Below, one piece after another: positions 9,116 through 22,045 of a stretch of 64,000 nt of DNA. A program made the translations under genes and the position numbers. The notes under the pieces were generated by a model. It searched no databases, was not told the DNA's origin, and was given only the letters and a program-made list of their open reading frames with translations. Position 1 is the stretch's first letter. Each line of letters starts with the position of its first letter. Location of the stretch: assembly GCA_933228895.1 (NCBI GenBank), contig OW121854.1, positions 7,691,131 to 7,755,130 on the forward strand, in the 5' to 3' direction. The stretch comes from Platycnemis pennipes (lineage: Eukaryota > Arthropoda > Insecta > Odonata > Platycnemididae).

Positions 9116-11655
9116 AAATCCTTAGTGATTGTTATAAACTAAATATCTTATGGTTTCAACGGTTTCGATCTTCGTGTATGTAGATGAACATAGGAGTGCC
9201 ATAGGCTCGCAATTTGCCCGAGTTGCAGGGAAACTCGTACCTAACACCTGCAAGGACCGAAGTTATAGAATAAACTCTGAACAATTGTTGACAATAAATA
9301 ACTTAAATAAATAAAATTCATACATTAACGTTGTATTTTAAAATATATATGAGTTAATAAATGTATGAATCTTATATTTTGTAGTTGTCTAGGAGGTACA
9401 CTAAATTCGTCTTGTCCAAACTGTTCACTCTGGCTTTATAAGAGGTGGAACACTAGGTGCTGGTGTGAAGAGCTGCCTCAACTTCCCGACTACTTATTCA
9501 TAAGTTCTCATGGACGGCATTAGTTCTCAGCGATGGGTGGGGGAGAGGGAGGTGCCCCCTAATGGCAGCCAATTACGGCGTGGCGGGGGTGGCGTTCATT
9601 GGTCGATTCCGGTGCAAGACTTCCAAGCTGTCGCCCCGTAGAGACACACAGGCCTGTTCACGCATCCGTGCGTTAAAAAGGGTGAAGCGAAGCCAGCGAA
9701 TTTATCAATGATTCACGCTCTCAAGTAACTAGCTGTGCGTCCATCGCAGTGAAAAATGATAATTAATGTAGATTGCCGTAGTTCTATTGATCAGATGAAA
9801 GGAAAGGTCATATTGTCTTCTTGCGTATCACTTTATTTTCATGCTTTATTGGTGCAGATGGACGATTTGTTTTGAACTTTTCTTTATAATTTGTTCATTC
9901 TAACAATTTATGAGCATAGTGGGAGCTAGTGAAGACCATGAAATTCGTTTAACTCCTAAAAAATTGCATTTCCTATAGTGGAAGTTGTCATTTGCTATAG
10001 TGCACCTTTTATGTGAGTGAAAGCTCTATAGGTGAAGAAATATAAGTGGGTTGCGTTGTAGGGAATATATCGAGGTCTCTTGACAAATTTTCAAGCTACA
10101 GAATCGCGATACGGATTATCGCACGAATGGATGAATATACTTGAAGGGCAAAAGCTTTGGCTTTAGCATAAGCGAGGGAATAAAACGTTCGTTATTTTCA
10201 TCCAATGTTATTAATAACATAAAGTGCAATACCTTTTTCATTTCTAAATTATATTTTTGATCAATATTAGATATTTTATCAGTTTATTCATGTTTATGTA
10301 TAGATGTTTCATATAGAGTATTAATGTTAACCATGTCGTTTTACTTGAGCACGATATGTAATTTTACAGTGCAGCTTTTGGCTATGATTCAGCTATGGAA
10401 ATTTTGCATTGTCTAACGTTCTTAATAACCAATCCTGTCCAGCAGCTTTGCGAGCATACAATGTTCTTCATTGGAGTGGGGTTCAATTTCACATGCTATG
10501 AATCGGAATGTTTTGCGAATTGCTGCCTGCTGGCATACAGGACCTTGAGATCATTTATGTGCGGGGAAATTTGGAGGATTTCTTTATTGGGCATAATTTG
10601 CCAATGGTGATTTTCTCTGTTAAATTCTGCCGTGAATATACTTAATTAAATACATTTATCGGATCATTCCGTCTTTGAAAGTTTCTGATCTTCTCTCCGC
10701 AATAATGAAATGTGACCTTAGATTTATGCGGAACTTGTCCCCGCCAATGCGTCGATAAATGCGTGCCTAGATATGGTTTACCTTCTGCCATCACACCCTT
10801 GCATTGCAGGATATCGTATACCTATAGATTTAGATACGTTCGTAGCCACAAAAAAAAGAGATTTACCTTTAATACAGGGATGGACAGTAATTTGAAATTG
10901 AAATGTGAATAATGCCTTGTGTTTTTCATACAAATTTAAATGTCCACCATATGGCTCGTGATCGCAAAGAGTATATGTTTACTCTGTCGTGTTCCTCCTC
11001 CTTCACCTCCCCTCTTCCCCTCCCCTCTTTCCCTCCCCTCTATCATCTTTCTCCCTCACACCCCCCTCGCTCCAGAGACTCCTGCTCCCAGCGTCGAAAT
11101 TCTTGATTTTCCAAACTAAATTCTACATGAGTGATATTTTTTTTGTTTTCGAAAAGGGTAAAACGTAGGGATAATGTCGTGTGATATAATATATTCAACA
11201 GCTTCCCGCTTAAACTTAAATTTGTTTTAGACAAATGTTCTGACTGATTTCTATTAGTTCAACCAACCTCACGTCGTGTTGGCTGAAATATGAGGACAGT
11301 GGGAATGCGCATTTTTAACCGTGAGCTGAGCAGGGGACAGACAAGGGCCTCTCCTCTCGTGGGGCCATGAGGTGGGTGGTCGATGAAATGTGTGGCCCCC
11401 GGTGGACGCTTCGTGGGGGCGGATGAGACTCCGAAAGCAGTAGTTGTAGTTATGATATTTTCATTGTGTTGCTTTGGAAACGTTCAAGCTTATCGAAGAC
11501 ATTTTTCCTTTCCTTTTGACCTCCTATTCCGCTGATTAGATGCGATATTAAGTGATGCTCAGAATTTGAGCGTGTTTCATTGTAAGAAATGAATATATTC
11601 GTGTCCCTTTGACCGCCAAATCTGCTCATTCAGTAGCGCGAATCATTAACTACTC
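9116..11655. other. AT-rich non-coding stretch with a degenerate LINE end
   Basis: No gene seen. Around 10785-10845 there is a weak plus-strand LINE 3' end (TTGCATTGCAGGATATCG, then a TATAGATTTAGATAC tail). A pyrimidine run of CCTCCCC type lies at about 10995-11080. A 71-codon frame at 10395-10610 has no recognisable domain. Confidence 0.45.
9977..10025 (+). repeat. 49-base exact duplicate, copy 2
   Basis: Same orientation as copy 1, about 1.2 kb downstream, in unique-looking sequence. Perfect identity suggests a recent event. Confidence 0.85.
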
Positions 11656-11659
11656 ATCA

Positions 11660-12245
11660 TCATCTACGACTACGCTATATCCTGCAAGCCACCGCGAGAG
11701 TGTGTGGCAGGGGGTGAAGATCACAAAGCATGCACTACCAACATTCAACCAGGCCAGTACATGGAAACATGTGAGATAATACGGTCACATGCAGTTAGAA
11801 TGTTAGTATCTACATAGAAATGAAGATATTGGTTATAATACATGCATCATCCACTACAGACTACTCTAACAATGTTTCATCCACCTGTCCCTTAGCTATG
11901 TTGCCTGTTGTTCTCTTTTGGAAGGGGGTAAAAATGACATTATGAACCTATCTTTGCGTCAATCTATCTCTCTTATCTTATTTATCTGGTTGAATCTATC
12001 ATAATGCGCTGGTGTTTTTAATATGTATCTAACGTATTCAATAAAGCTCTCCGTTTTAAATTTCTGCAATAGATTCAACCTATACTTTGACCTACGATCT
12101 GATAATAATTCCCAGCCTAATTTTTCTATTAATTCTGATAGATTGCTGAACTTATCTTAACCCATTTTAACAAACCTATGTGCTCTACTCTCCACGCTGT
12201 CTAGCTCTCTGATCAAACATAATCCATTCGGATCCTTTACCTGCA
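11660..12245 (-). pseudogene. LINE subfamily A, RT C-terminal remnant plus 3' UTR
   Basis: The minus-strand copy reads from tail and stem-loop (11670-11720) through the 3' UTR to the RT C-terminal region. The counterpart of the VQRRAARF block is at about 12165-12200 and the GLIRE-like block at about 12210-12230. It is more diverged than the 16494 and 31700 copies and full of stops. Confidence 0.72.
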
Positions 12246-15212
12246 CTGCCTTGCATATTCAAGGCCATTGTACTTGACCCATACGCAATGGACCGAAGAA
12301 GCGTCTTCAATTTAAGAACTGCCTTACGGCTACTCCCGGTTCGGACCTCGTACCCCTTATTGTATGAAACACTCTTCCTGGTTTACTTTTTTAGACTACG
12401 CCAATTTCCTTATGCTGGATTTGCATGGATTTATCATCGATGAATATTTCCCTGTCGACGGGAATTGTCACGACTGTAAAATATATCAATTTGTAATTGA
12501 TGCAAGGGGAACATCAGAGATAGGATTTTATGGCGCATTGGTCCAGGACGAATAAATTTGAGGCGATTAAGTGGATGCAAGGAGAATATTTATGACCTTT
12601 GGCAGTGAGGCTATTAGTCACGTACGCACTACTCTGACATGGCCATGAGTAATGGTAGCTCCTGCTCTGGTTGTACTCCTCCCATGCCTCTCTGTAGCTT
12701 GTTAAATTTCCGAGGAGGAGCGGTGAAATACTTACTGGCCGGTGGGCAAGGTTTTTGGAAGAAGTTAATTGAAGCAGTATGACCCATCATGCCGAGAGGG
12801 GCCTGATTCTTTAAGGTCCTTATATGGGAATGAAAATTCGACTCAATAGATCATCAATGACGAAACATTTTTATCTGCGCGATCGGTTTCAAGTACTCAT
12901 GCTGCTGTTCGGGAAAATGCGATCCGTATTTAATGCTGAGAAAGTTGAGATATCGCAAATAAAATAAAATATAAAAACAAAAGAAATATAATAAAAAAGA
13001 AATATTTAAGAAAAAAAATATTTTTAAAATATTTTTATTTTTATTCTTATCTTGTGTGCATGAAGGGTCACTGGCGTTGGAGAAATCCTCGTAAACCCAG
13101 CTTGTGTGTGTGATTGAACTCACGAAGGTGACTGTATTTTGTATACAAAACTGAGTGAGTAAGTGATTGTGTGAGTCACTGTTCGTTTTCATTTTTACCT
13201 TGATTCCCTTAATTTTGAGTGTGACGGTTGTATGTAACGTGTGAGTGAGTATGCGAATGTGTCACTTTCTCCCACTTAAGTTTCTCCTTACGCTTGATTT
13301 TGTACGTGTGATTGAGAGCTCCCATACTTTGTATATACTCCTTCCTTCCCCCCTTCCCCTCTTTTTTATTCCTTTGCCCCCTTATTGTTACGGGTTTGTG
13401 GATTTTATTCTTAATTTGTTAATAAAAAAACTTATAAGAACCTGAGAATTTGATTGTGGTTGCTGGCAGAATGTACATTATCGACCATGTTTCTTACAGT
13501 TAAAGAGATTAAGCCCAGGTCAGATCAGCTCAGTGGGAACGGTCTCAGGTTCCTCACCATTGATGACGGAGGGAGCGTCGGCGAGAGGAGTGTGCGAACA
13601 CCGCCGTGATCGATGGCCGCGAATAATACATGAAGGAGGTCTGGATGGGACGTGAAATGTGGTGTCCATAAAGCGGTGTGCCCTCCCGAAGATCCCTGAT
13701 AAGACGAGCCGGAAGAGGCAGTTACGTCTTATCCCTCGCCTTTCAGTTTGCATACGCGCTTCGAATGGTTTTGCGAAGATCCCAGCCGATAAGCTCGGAA
13801 TTGAGAGATGTTGGACGGGGAGGCAAAGTCTCCTCCAAAGTACGCGAACGCTCAGCACTGCGCGCACATATTAGCAGACATTGAGTTAAAGCGTAACTTA
13901 ACCCTTCCTACGTTCGTGGTTTTCATCGAGGTTAGGAAATGCCTCGATATCAAATTATCCGTCGGTTTTTTCCTTCAATCTTTTGGTACTATCTGTAGTG
14001 TCACTGTGGTGAAATTATGCTTGTATCATTGATCTAGATATTAGTTTTAAACCAAACTGGCACAGCTGTAATACATTTTTCGAACTACCTCTAGTTACAC
14101 GATTCAGTCTTCTTCCTTCTCCCTTTCGTTAATGCCTTCGTTCCGTCCTTTTTCATTTTTATCTTATTTAGTTTGTTGCTTTGCTTGGGAGTTTTAGAAA
14201 TCCTTCTCTCAGTTTCCCTATTTAAAGTCTTTTCCCCTGTTGTGTGAGCTGCACTTTAAGCTCTGCCGAGAGTGCTAAATTTTTCATCATGACGTTATTT
14301 ATGTTGAAGAGGCAACGGTTTCTGTTGATCTTGCTAGAAGAGGGAAGGCTGACGAACAACCAATAAACTTATTGCACAACTTGGCGTAAAACTAAGCTTA
14401 CAAATCCAGTAGAGATATGGCTCAAGCAGTCCATATGTTAAAAACACCAAACATCAATTGACGGATTGGGGCGTGGCGTCATGAATAAGACCCGTTTGTA
14501 TCTCCGCTCCGTGTAATTTGGAAAGAAACCTCCCCTTTTTCCTCTTTTACAAAGTAGGGCCCGTTTCGATTTTTCGTGGCAAAATTTGTTGGCTCCAATG
14601 GAGTTTTATTTCAAAAGCCTATTCAAGCTTCATCAAAAATGGACGGGCCTTGAAAACGTGCATAGTGATTTTAAACTACATAATTGAATTGTGATTGAAT
14701 TAAGAATGGCTTTAATGTGATGCTTGATCTATTTTCCACGATGTTGTAGACGTGACCATGTCATGATGTCGAATACTTTCACCGTTTTTCATTTGATTTT
14801 GTCAATTCACCTCAATTATCAACTCTGATAGTGTATTATTTTAAGTAAAAATAATTTCTTTTTCCACGATGCATAATTTGTTCTAACAAACTTGCTCTAT
14901 GTTACTGAGGAATGCGTCAAAATCCAGTGTATACCATTTGACGGCGACTGTAGCTATTATATAAGGCCGTAGTGTCTACCTCCAAAAATAGCCGAGTGAG
15001 CCCTTATGGCTTCCGTGAACACTTTGTTTTGTATAAAAAAAGTTTAAATTTACTCTAAGAAGCAATAGGTATTAAGTTTTTGTTTTGTGCTAATTTATAA
15101 ATATAGCCCAATTAAAAAATGTGTAAAACTTTAATTACCTTACTGTGAATGTAAAATTAAATGATAAAACTGCATGCTGTGACTGTAAAATTCATTGTAA
15201 AATATTTTAGAC
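12246..15212. other. Long non-coding stretch
   Basis: No gene or shared repeat recognised. About 12950-13060 is AT-rich with near-palindromic AAATATTTTT runs. Frames at 13520-13874 overlap on both strands and look like chance. A 63-codon frame at 12364-12555 has no recognisable domain. Confidence 0.4.
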
Positions 15213-15521
15213 CAGTGATTCCTAACCTTTTACAGTTCTGATCACCCTTTGGTCTGAGGTTTCGATGTTTGGGAAACCTTCTTCGTTGTTTATCTTCTAT
15301 AAGATTGGGCTTCCCTTTTCATTACCTAGGATAATAAACGCTTGACCGCATTCAGTCCTTAGGATGGAAAAAATTACTGTCACCACCTCTCTGGCATGAG
15401 AGTAACCAATTCGGAAGTTGGTTCGGCTAAACATTTTTTTTTCCCCGCTACAGTGTCGTGGTCCCCTTTTCTGTTTTCCCGGCATCCTAAAGTTCCGCGG
15501 CATACCATTTGGGAACCTTTG
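15213..15521. mobile_element. hAT-like non-autonomous element
   Basis: The left end reads CAGTGATTCCTAACCTTTT and the right end CATTTGGGAACCTTTG, the diverged inverse of the first. Both resemble the CAGTGGTTCCCAACC ends of many non-autonomous hAT elements. Possible 8-base target duplications, TTTTAGAC (15205-15212) and TGCTAGAC (15522-15529), match at six positions. The 309-base interior has no transposase. Confidence 0.5.
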
Positions 15522-15529
15522 TGCTAGAC

Positions 15530-16490
15530 ATTAAAAACACTTCAATAATGTTTTCTGAATGGAGACAAAGCGTATGGTTATGTATGTTTTGTTTTGTATT
15601 ATAGTCATGTTTTCTTTAAGGTAAACATAGATGTATTGGACGTTTAAGTTTGCATTTTCCACATAGGTTTCCGTTATGCTTTATTTCGGTATTGCTGTTT
15701 TACACGTTTTACAAGAATGCGAATAGAGTCGCTAGCTCTTCTACCGTTTCCTGTTCATAAATGCGTCGAGTTACCTTCTCGTTTTGCTTCTGCCTTGAAA
15801 AAGTACCAGACATTGAGAACTGGCATGCCAAACAAGCTGCATCGGAAGACTTATTCATAGGGAATGCTGACAGAGGTCTCAACTCCACACATGCTGTGAG
15901 CGTAGAGCATGGAGATGAAGGACTAAGTTCCATCGTGGTGTTGAAAATTGGAGATCTTATAATTGTCTTCAAGATTTCCCTCAGTGTATTTTTTTCGATA
16001 TGGTTGATTATATATTCATCCCTCCTCTCCAAGCAGTTTCAGGCACCCTTCCATGACATCCGTGACTAATGCCACGATGGTCGAAGCCTCTTCCGTGACG
16101 GCAAGTTTCAGACGGAGAGGACATGTAGTCGGTGATTGATAGTTCTCTACCACTCTTGGTAGCTATTATTTCAGTGTCCCTACTCAAATTTGTATTTTAT
16201 TCATCTACTGCCTCCATCCCTACACTGTTTCTCTTCTCAAATCAGCATGTGAACAATACTTCGTCATGTCCTTCGATATTTAGCGACATAAAATAAGTGA
16301 CAGCACCACAGTTGAAAACATCACTACATATATATGCACTATTACTGCCAATGTGCATCATGCTCCGTTTTTTGGGAGTTTTATCGTAGGGTAGATTCTG
16401 CGCTACGTGATGTAGCATTCAGTGTGTTTTAAAAATCTCATCTCCTGAGTTACTTACTGCCTCAAGAATCAAAATCAACCTATTACATAC
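15530..16490. other. Non-coding stretch
   Basis: Two overlapping frames at 15709-16069 on opposite strands (about 105 codons each) cannot both be real, and neither shows a known domain. Nothing else was seen. Confidence 0.35.
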
Positions 16491-16493
16491 ATC

Positions 16494-17195
16494 TAAATCT
16501 ACATCTACATGATACCCTGCAAGCCACTGCGAGGGTGTGTGGCAGAGGGTGAAGATCACGAAGCATGCATACATGCAAACAAGCAACTCTATTGTCTCAC
16601 GAAACTTTATTGTTAGTATCTATAGTTTTTAAGGTGTTAATACATGCATCATGCACTACAGAATGCTCTAAAATATTTCCCCTACCTAACCCATTGCTAT
16701 ACTGCATACTCTGTTCTCCTATAGTACGGGGGAAAATGCCATTTTGAATCTATCGGTACGACAATCTTTCTCTATAATCTTATTTGTCTGGTCGAATCTA
16801 GCATAATACGCTGGTTTTTTTAATATGTGCCTAGCATCTTCAGTAAAGCTATCCGATTGAAATTTCTGTAATAGATTTAATCTGTACTTTAACCTGCCCT
16901 CTGATAGTGATTCCCACCCTAATTCTTTTATTAATTCTGAAACACTACTGAACTTATCGTAACACCTTTTAACGAACCTAGCTGCTCTACGCTGCACACT
17001 GTCTAGTTCTCTGATCAACCCTAATTCATAAGGATCCCATACACTGGCTGCATACTCAAGGTGGGGCCTAACTAGTGAAAAATAGCATCGCTCTTTTGTC
17101 TTCTCATCACATTTCCCAAGTACTCTTTTTATAAATCCTAGCTTTCTCTTCGCTCGACCGCATATTTGTCGGATATGTCTTCCCCACGTACCGTC
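16494..17195 (-). pseudogene. LINE subfamily A, RT C-terminal remnant plus 3' UTR
   Basis: One of the better copies. On the minus strand a 99-codon open frame (17018 to 16719) reads MIRELDSVQRRAARFVKRCY, then an LGWESL block, then YRLNLLQKF, a DARHILKKPAYYARF block and DRFKMAF. This is the RT C-terminal domain of an L2/CR1-like LINE. Further 5' code, before the frame, reaches about 17190. The 3' UTR, stem-loop and (GATGTA) tail lie at 16494-16560. It is truncated before the catalytic core. Confidence 0.8.
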
Positions 17196-18879
17196 AGGGA
17201 TTTTTTTCTGTGAAAGTATGATTTTGTTTTGGCTTTCGCCGCTACTTTCAAGACATTTTGCTAGATCTCTTTAAAATGAGTACACTATTCTTTTGATGGC
17301 AGCACTAGTAATGGGGCAGTAGACGTATCAGTGTTGGTATCATGTGACTAAGACGTTATTAACTATGAGTAACCCAGTAAAAACAAATCAACGACGGTAT
17401 ATTACCTAAATAGTATTTTAAATGAAATTGAACCGGATATTTTGTATCAAACAGTTTTTTTGTATTATATACAATCAAAGGGTGCTACGAACACGGCTAA
17501 AATCAATTTAGCTTATTTTGCTGTTTAAAGAAAATTCACTCATTTCTTAGAAAACCTATTTGTATTTCTACAACACTTTCTGCCAAGCATTATCAGTCAA
17601 AATGAATAAAAGTCAGACAGAAAGAGCTCTTTTGGAGTATATTGAAAACAAATATATGTGGAATTTGAAAAGAGCCAAAATGGCTTCAGCGGTCGCTAAG
17701 CGGCAATGTCAACTGCAGTTGTAATACTGATGGCAGAGGCTAAAGAAATCGTGAATTTTGTGAGGCATTATTAAACCCCCTTTCAGATTACTCCTTGGAG
17801 AAAGTTGTTAAGAAGCAAACATGAGGGTATAAAATACCAGTTATTTTAGTTATAACCCATGATAGAAAATAAAGAGACACACTGACCCAATACACATCCT
17901 GAAATGGTTAAATGTGTTGGCTGTTTAATAGAATCGGCTGTTTTATGAAATTTAATAATCCCCACCTTCAATACTTCTGTGTATGCTACATCGAAACGTA
18001 ATCGGAAGCTAAGAACAGCAATTCACCTCGTTCTGGGAACTTGCAGACTCAAAATTTGGACTCACTTCCTGATTTTTAACAGCTCTCTGTTTTAATCCGC
18101 GAATAATTTGACCCACTTTTCCTTGGAAATTTTATCTAAATTTCGAATATATAGTCCCAAAAAAATAAGGTGATTATTCTCGGAAAATTCACAATTTTTT
18201 TCGTAGACATGACTTAAGGTCTGAATCCATAGGAGGATACTTGTATGGACAGCGCGTTTTATTTCCTTGCTCGGAAGATGTCGGCCTGGTCTCGTAGCCA
18301 ACGCTAATCCGGGACTGGAAATCCCGTGAAGATAAAAATCCTCCCTCTAGTGGAATTAGATCCAAAGCCTTTGGAGTGAAGAGCCATTAACGTCTAACCT
18401 GTCCGAAGGATCTTCTAACCTGGGGATGTATAGCATCGGAAAAGTAGTTCTACATTTGTTTCCTTAATTATGAAGTCGGACGCTCTGATGATGATAGTCA
18501 CGGAAGTACATCCGTCTAAAAGATCAAGGGCCAGCTACCGCCCGAGCCTGAGGGATATAATTTATTCGGCTCGAGGGAGGACAATGTTAAGTCCTCAAGG
18601 AGAGGGGGACTACTAATAAGTGGCGGTGAATGGCACGAGTCCCGGCCTGCAGGCAGTCACCCGGAAGAAGGCGCCTTCCGCTCCTCAACTGCTAGCGTCA
18701 AACTTTCTTCCCCCTTGCGCACCTGCCCCGTCACTCTTTTTTTAAATTCCTTTGAGCTACCGGCGGAGGCGCCAGGAGTCCGGCTCTCACTTCCCTCCAG
18801 CTAGGTCCAGATTAGTGAGCGTCAAGGGCCGCACCATCTGCCCCCCCCCCCCCTCCTATGGTAGAGATGGGGGCGAAAG
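17196..18879. other. Non-coding stretch
   Basis: AT-rich, without recognisable genes or repeats shared elsewhere in the window. A C homopolymer of 12 lies at about 18841-18852. Confidence 0.4.
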
Positions 18880-19135
18880 GTCTGCTCGCACAGATGCTGT
18901 CGCAATCGCTTCCATTCATGTCGCGGTCTCAGTTGTGATTGGACGAAGTGGATGACGTACGAGTCCTTTGCACGCCCACTTTTCCAGCAGGGTAAAAAAC
19001 GTTTTTTTGGCCGCTGATAACTTGAGAACTAATTGATGACGGAATGATGAAAGGAGAATTTTTAGGTCTTTTTATTTTACAAAAAACTATCAGATTCGGC
19101 ATAAACAAAATATGGTAAATGACCCCATTCTTTGA
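18880..19135 (-). repeat. Unclassified repeat U, truncated copy
   Basis: This copy shares blocks with those at 34640, 37205, 53340 and 62210: TCTGCTCGCACAGATGCTGT, GTGATTGGACGAAGT, ACGCCCACTTTTCC and CTTTTTATTTTACAAA, then a boundary at GACCCCATT. It is in the same orientation as the 34640 copy. No coding capacity, and class unknown. Confidence 0.7.
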
Positions 19136-19424
19136 CAGTTCGTGAACCCGACCCTGACGCGCGTGATGCGTGAAATCCAGGTAACAACCCAAAGGTGAAA
19201 GAAACGATCCTGGAAAAGAGCGTGAGTTTTTGAGGGAGAGCGCTCCAGATGATGCTTACCCTAAAGCCGGATTCCCACAGCGTAAAGTATATCCAGTTGT
19301 TGGTCCAACGTGTTCCATTTAAATACTTGGATCAAATAGACATGGGTTGTACCACGGCGCAATGCCTTGGTCCAAAATAAATGAACCATTAAAATGCGAG
19401 GAAGAAGTAAACCATGAAATTGCT

Positions 19425-19893
19425 TCCACAACCGGAAGATGTTAGATATGTATCAAGAGCACCAGCGTATTATGCTGTATTTGATCAGACAGCTATGAAT
19501 AGAGATATACACTGTCACACTGATAGGTTTAATTGTCATTTTTCCCACGCACCATCAGATACTATAATAGGCAGCAAAGCAAATGGTTAGGTAGGTGAAA
19601 TATTTTTATAGTTGACTGTAGTGCATGATGGATGTATTTACAGTACTAACCTAACATAACTAACTAGGTAAGTACAGATAAATATATTAAGAGAAATGCC
19701 ATTAGAAACAATAATCCATTAATTGCTATGCATAAAATACTCTCCATCTAGCAACGCGTGACTTTATTATCTAAAATGTTTCAATTCATTAGCCAAGTTT
19801 TATGCAATAACTGCATGTTTGGTGATCTTCACCCCCTGCCAATCACCCTCGCAGGGGCTTGCAGGACATTGCGTAGATATAGATGTAGAAATA
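19425..19893 (+). pseudogene. LINE subfamily A-like, RT C-terminus plus 3' UTR
   Basis: The plus-strand copy begins in the DVRYVSRAPAYYAVFD-like block (about 19438-19490), continues through the FFPRTIR counterpart (about 19535-19570), and ends at the stem-loop and TAGATATAGATGTAG tail (19829-19890). Heavily diverged. Confidence 0.68.
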
Positions 19894-20639
19894 CGCTCAG
19901 GGCCATGACAACCCGCCTGTTGCGTAGGTTGAAGTGAATAAGCCGCGACAATTGTAATTTTACTATGTAAATCGTGCATAAATTGAGACATGTTATGATG
20001 AACAAATCTTGTATTAGGTAACGTATATAAATTCAAATATTCCATGAACTCGATAAGTACAATAACTTCCTCAGGGCTTCTTAAATACGTCAGTTTCACC
20101 TCTTCCGTGAACGTAACACTACAATACAAATAGCTCCGAACAAGCAACCGAGTTCATTGCTTACTTTATGTAAATCTGTGATTAATTTTTGTCATACATT
20201 GGAATGAAAAATTTAGAGCAGCTTCTATCTGTTTGGTCTTAAAATTTGTGCACAAAGTCCACTACGTAGCACGAACCAAATCAGTTACCAACCCATTACC
20301 AGATTTGCATACGAAATTAGGAACTTCAGACACTGGCTTAAATGGGATCCATATCCAGCAACTCCTTAGTTTCTCGTTTCCCCCTTCGAATATCTCTATC
20401 TCCTCGCAACCACAAGGTGTAGCAACTATGAGGAATGACATGTAAACAATGACACGCAGTTTTTCTTGAGTAAATGTGCGGTTGTATATATCACCACGCA
20501 TCAGCGGAACGCAGTTCCGACTTCGCAATGCGAGGCCTTCAATAGTGTCACCGTTCTTTATCAACATAGCAGAAATTAATGTGAATTGCGATATATTTGC
20601 ATGCTTCATCGACTTCCAAAAAACTTCATAAAAAGTTCA
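19894..20639 (-). pseudogene. Protein-like minus-strand frame, unidentified, interrupted by stops
   Basis: Two open stretches lie in the same minus-strand frame (20609 to 20262, 115 codons; 20147 to about 19900, 80-odd codons). The 114 bases between them contain stops but still read protein-like. The composition is rich in hydrophobic residues and cysteine, with MSFLIVATPCGCEE and SCWIWIPFKPVSE as features. I recognise no family with confidence. A decayed insect membrane or chemoreceptor gene would fit the composition, but that is speculation. There are no clear splice sites, and it could be chance. Confidence 0.22.
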
Positions 20640-21215
20640 GGACAGCAAATTTCTTTAAATACTTTAAATTCTTGATATTATTAATCTTCTACGGGAGAAA
20701 ATGTCCTCATTTTTAACAGCTTATTATCACCTCCTAATAATAAAGTATTTTATTTTTTCTATTAATTAGCTACTCCAGGAGAGATGACACCACTCTAAGT
20801 AACTTCTACCGCCTTAGTACGCTTTTTGTATGTACTATGTCAAGGATTCTTTTTCTGAGAATAAATTCTGGGTCATTGTGATAACGAGCTCTTTAAGTTC
20901 GAGCTCTAGCTAAGGGGGTTAATGTATTATATCTTTTTTAGGGTAAATGATAGTAAATTGAATTAGTGAATAACCCATGCATGCTAGGTGAATGCTGATA
21001 AATATGTTTATAGAAGGCCTTTATAATATATAATCACATGATTCCTGTGTAGATACTAACAATTTAGTTGAACGTACCTCTTACATCTAAGATATCTCTC
21101 TGGAGTAGCAGCGTTGTAGTCCGTAGTTGCCTATTAACAGTGCATTTTTCTTGTCCTTAACCGCAGCCAACAACCATCGAGGTGGTTTGCAGGGTATTGC
21201 GTAGACGTAGACGTA
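20640..21215 (+). other. Non-coding stretch ending in a degenerate LINE 3' end
   Basis: AT-rich to about 21100. Bases 21120-21215 form a diverged plus-strand LINE 3' end (stem-loop remnant GGTGGTTTGCAGGG, then TATTGCGTAGACGTAGACG). No gene. Confidence 0.5.
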
Positions 21216-21545
21216 AAACCTTTCATCATAATCGGTCAACAATCCTAAGTTACAGCCCTCCACAGGATTCTTCTATCGGTCAGCCTCTTTAATGTTGACG
21301 TAATTCCTCAATTTCACATCTTTCTTCACTTGTTACTTGTATCTCGTACGAGGCTTGCCTTTTCCATTCTTCCCGTTCACTTTTCCCTCAATGATTGTCT
21401 TCATCAGGCCATCATGTCTTAAGATGTGGCCGATTAAGTTGTCCCGTCTTCTTTTTAGAGTTGTTAGCGGACTTCTCTTTTCTCCCACTCTTCTTAAGAC
21501 TTTCTTAATTTCCTTATTGGGGATTATTGTATTAAACCGCTCCAA
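21216..21545 (-). pseudogene. RTE-like LINE, short C-terminal fragment
   Basis: The minus-strand frame includes RRVGEKRSPLTTLKRRRDN, IGHILRHDGLMK and IIEGKVNGKNGKGKPR, the same blocks as in 4941-5407. It is truncated at both ends and joins a subfamily B LINE tail at about 21556. It lacks the catalytic core. Confidence 0.75.
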
Positions 21546-21555
21546 TTCATATTCA

Positions 21556-22045
21556 TTTACATCTACATAATACCCTGCAAGTCACCATAAAGGTGTATAG
21601 CAGGGGGTGAACTCTCACCAAACATGCACTACATATCATGCATAAAAAGGATTAGTACTTGTATAGGTATACTGTTCAAAACTATGCTGTTTAAAAAAAG
21701 ATAAAAGAACAAAGCAAATATGCAAAAACATGCCGTTAGTTGGGTTAACTTTAAGTCCTTATACCAACATGCAGCTACCAATGTTATCCATTGCTACACT
21801 CGTACTGGATATATTTACGGTTATTCCTATCCCTAATAGTACGAGGAAAAAAGGACATTTTGAATCTGTCAGTTCGGCAATCAATTACTCTAATTTCGTG
21901 AATATGGTCCAGTCTGCCTTAGTAAGATGGGGTTCGCAAAATATTTTTAACATCATCACTGAAAATATGCTCTTGGAATTTGTTTAAGTGATTAAGTCTA
22001 AATTTCTACCTGCGATCTGACAATGATTCCCAATTTAATTATATT
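21556..22045 (-). mobile_element. LINE subfamily B, 3' UTR and extreme RT C-terminus
   Basis: The minus-strand copy reads from tail (ACATCTACATAAT in plus view) and stem-loop through the subfamily B 3' UTR. It closely matches 1613-2080, including the GGTTAACTT block and the stretch encoding the FPRTI-like end. Similarity ends near 22045. Confidence 0.75.
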
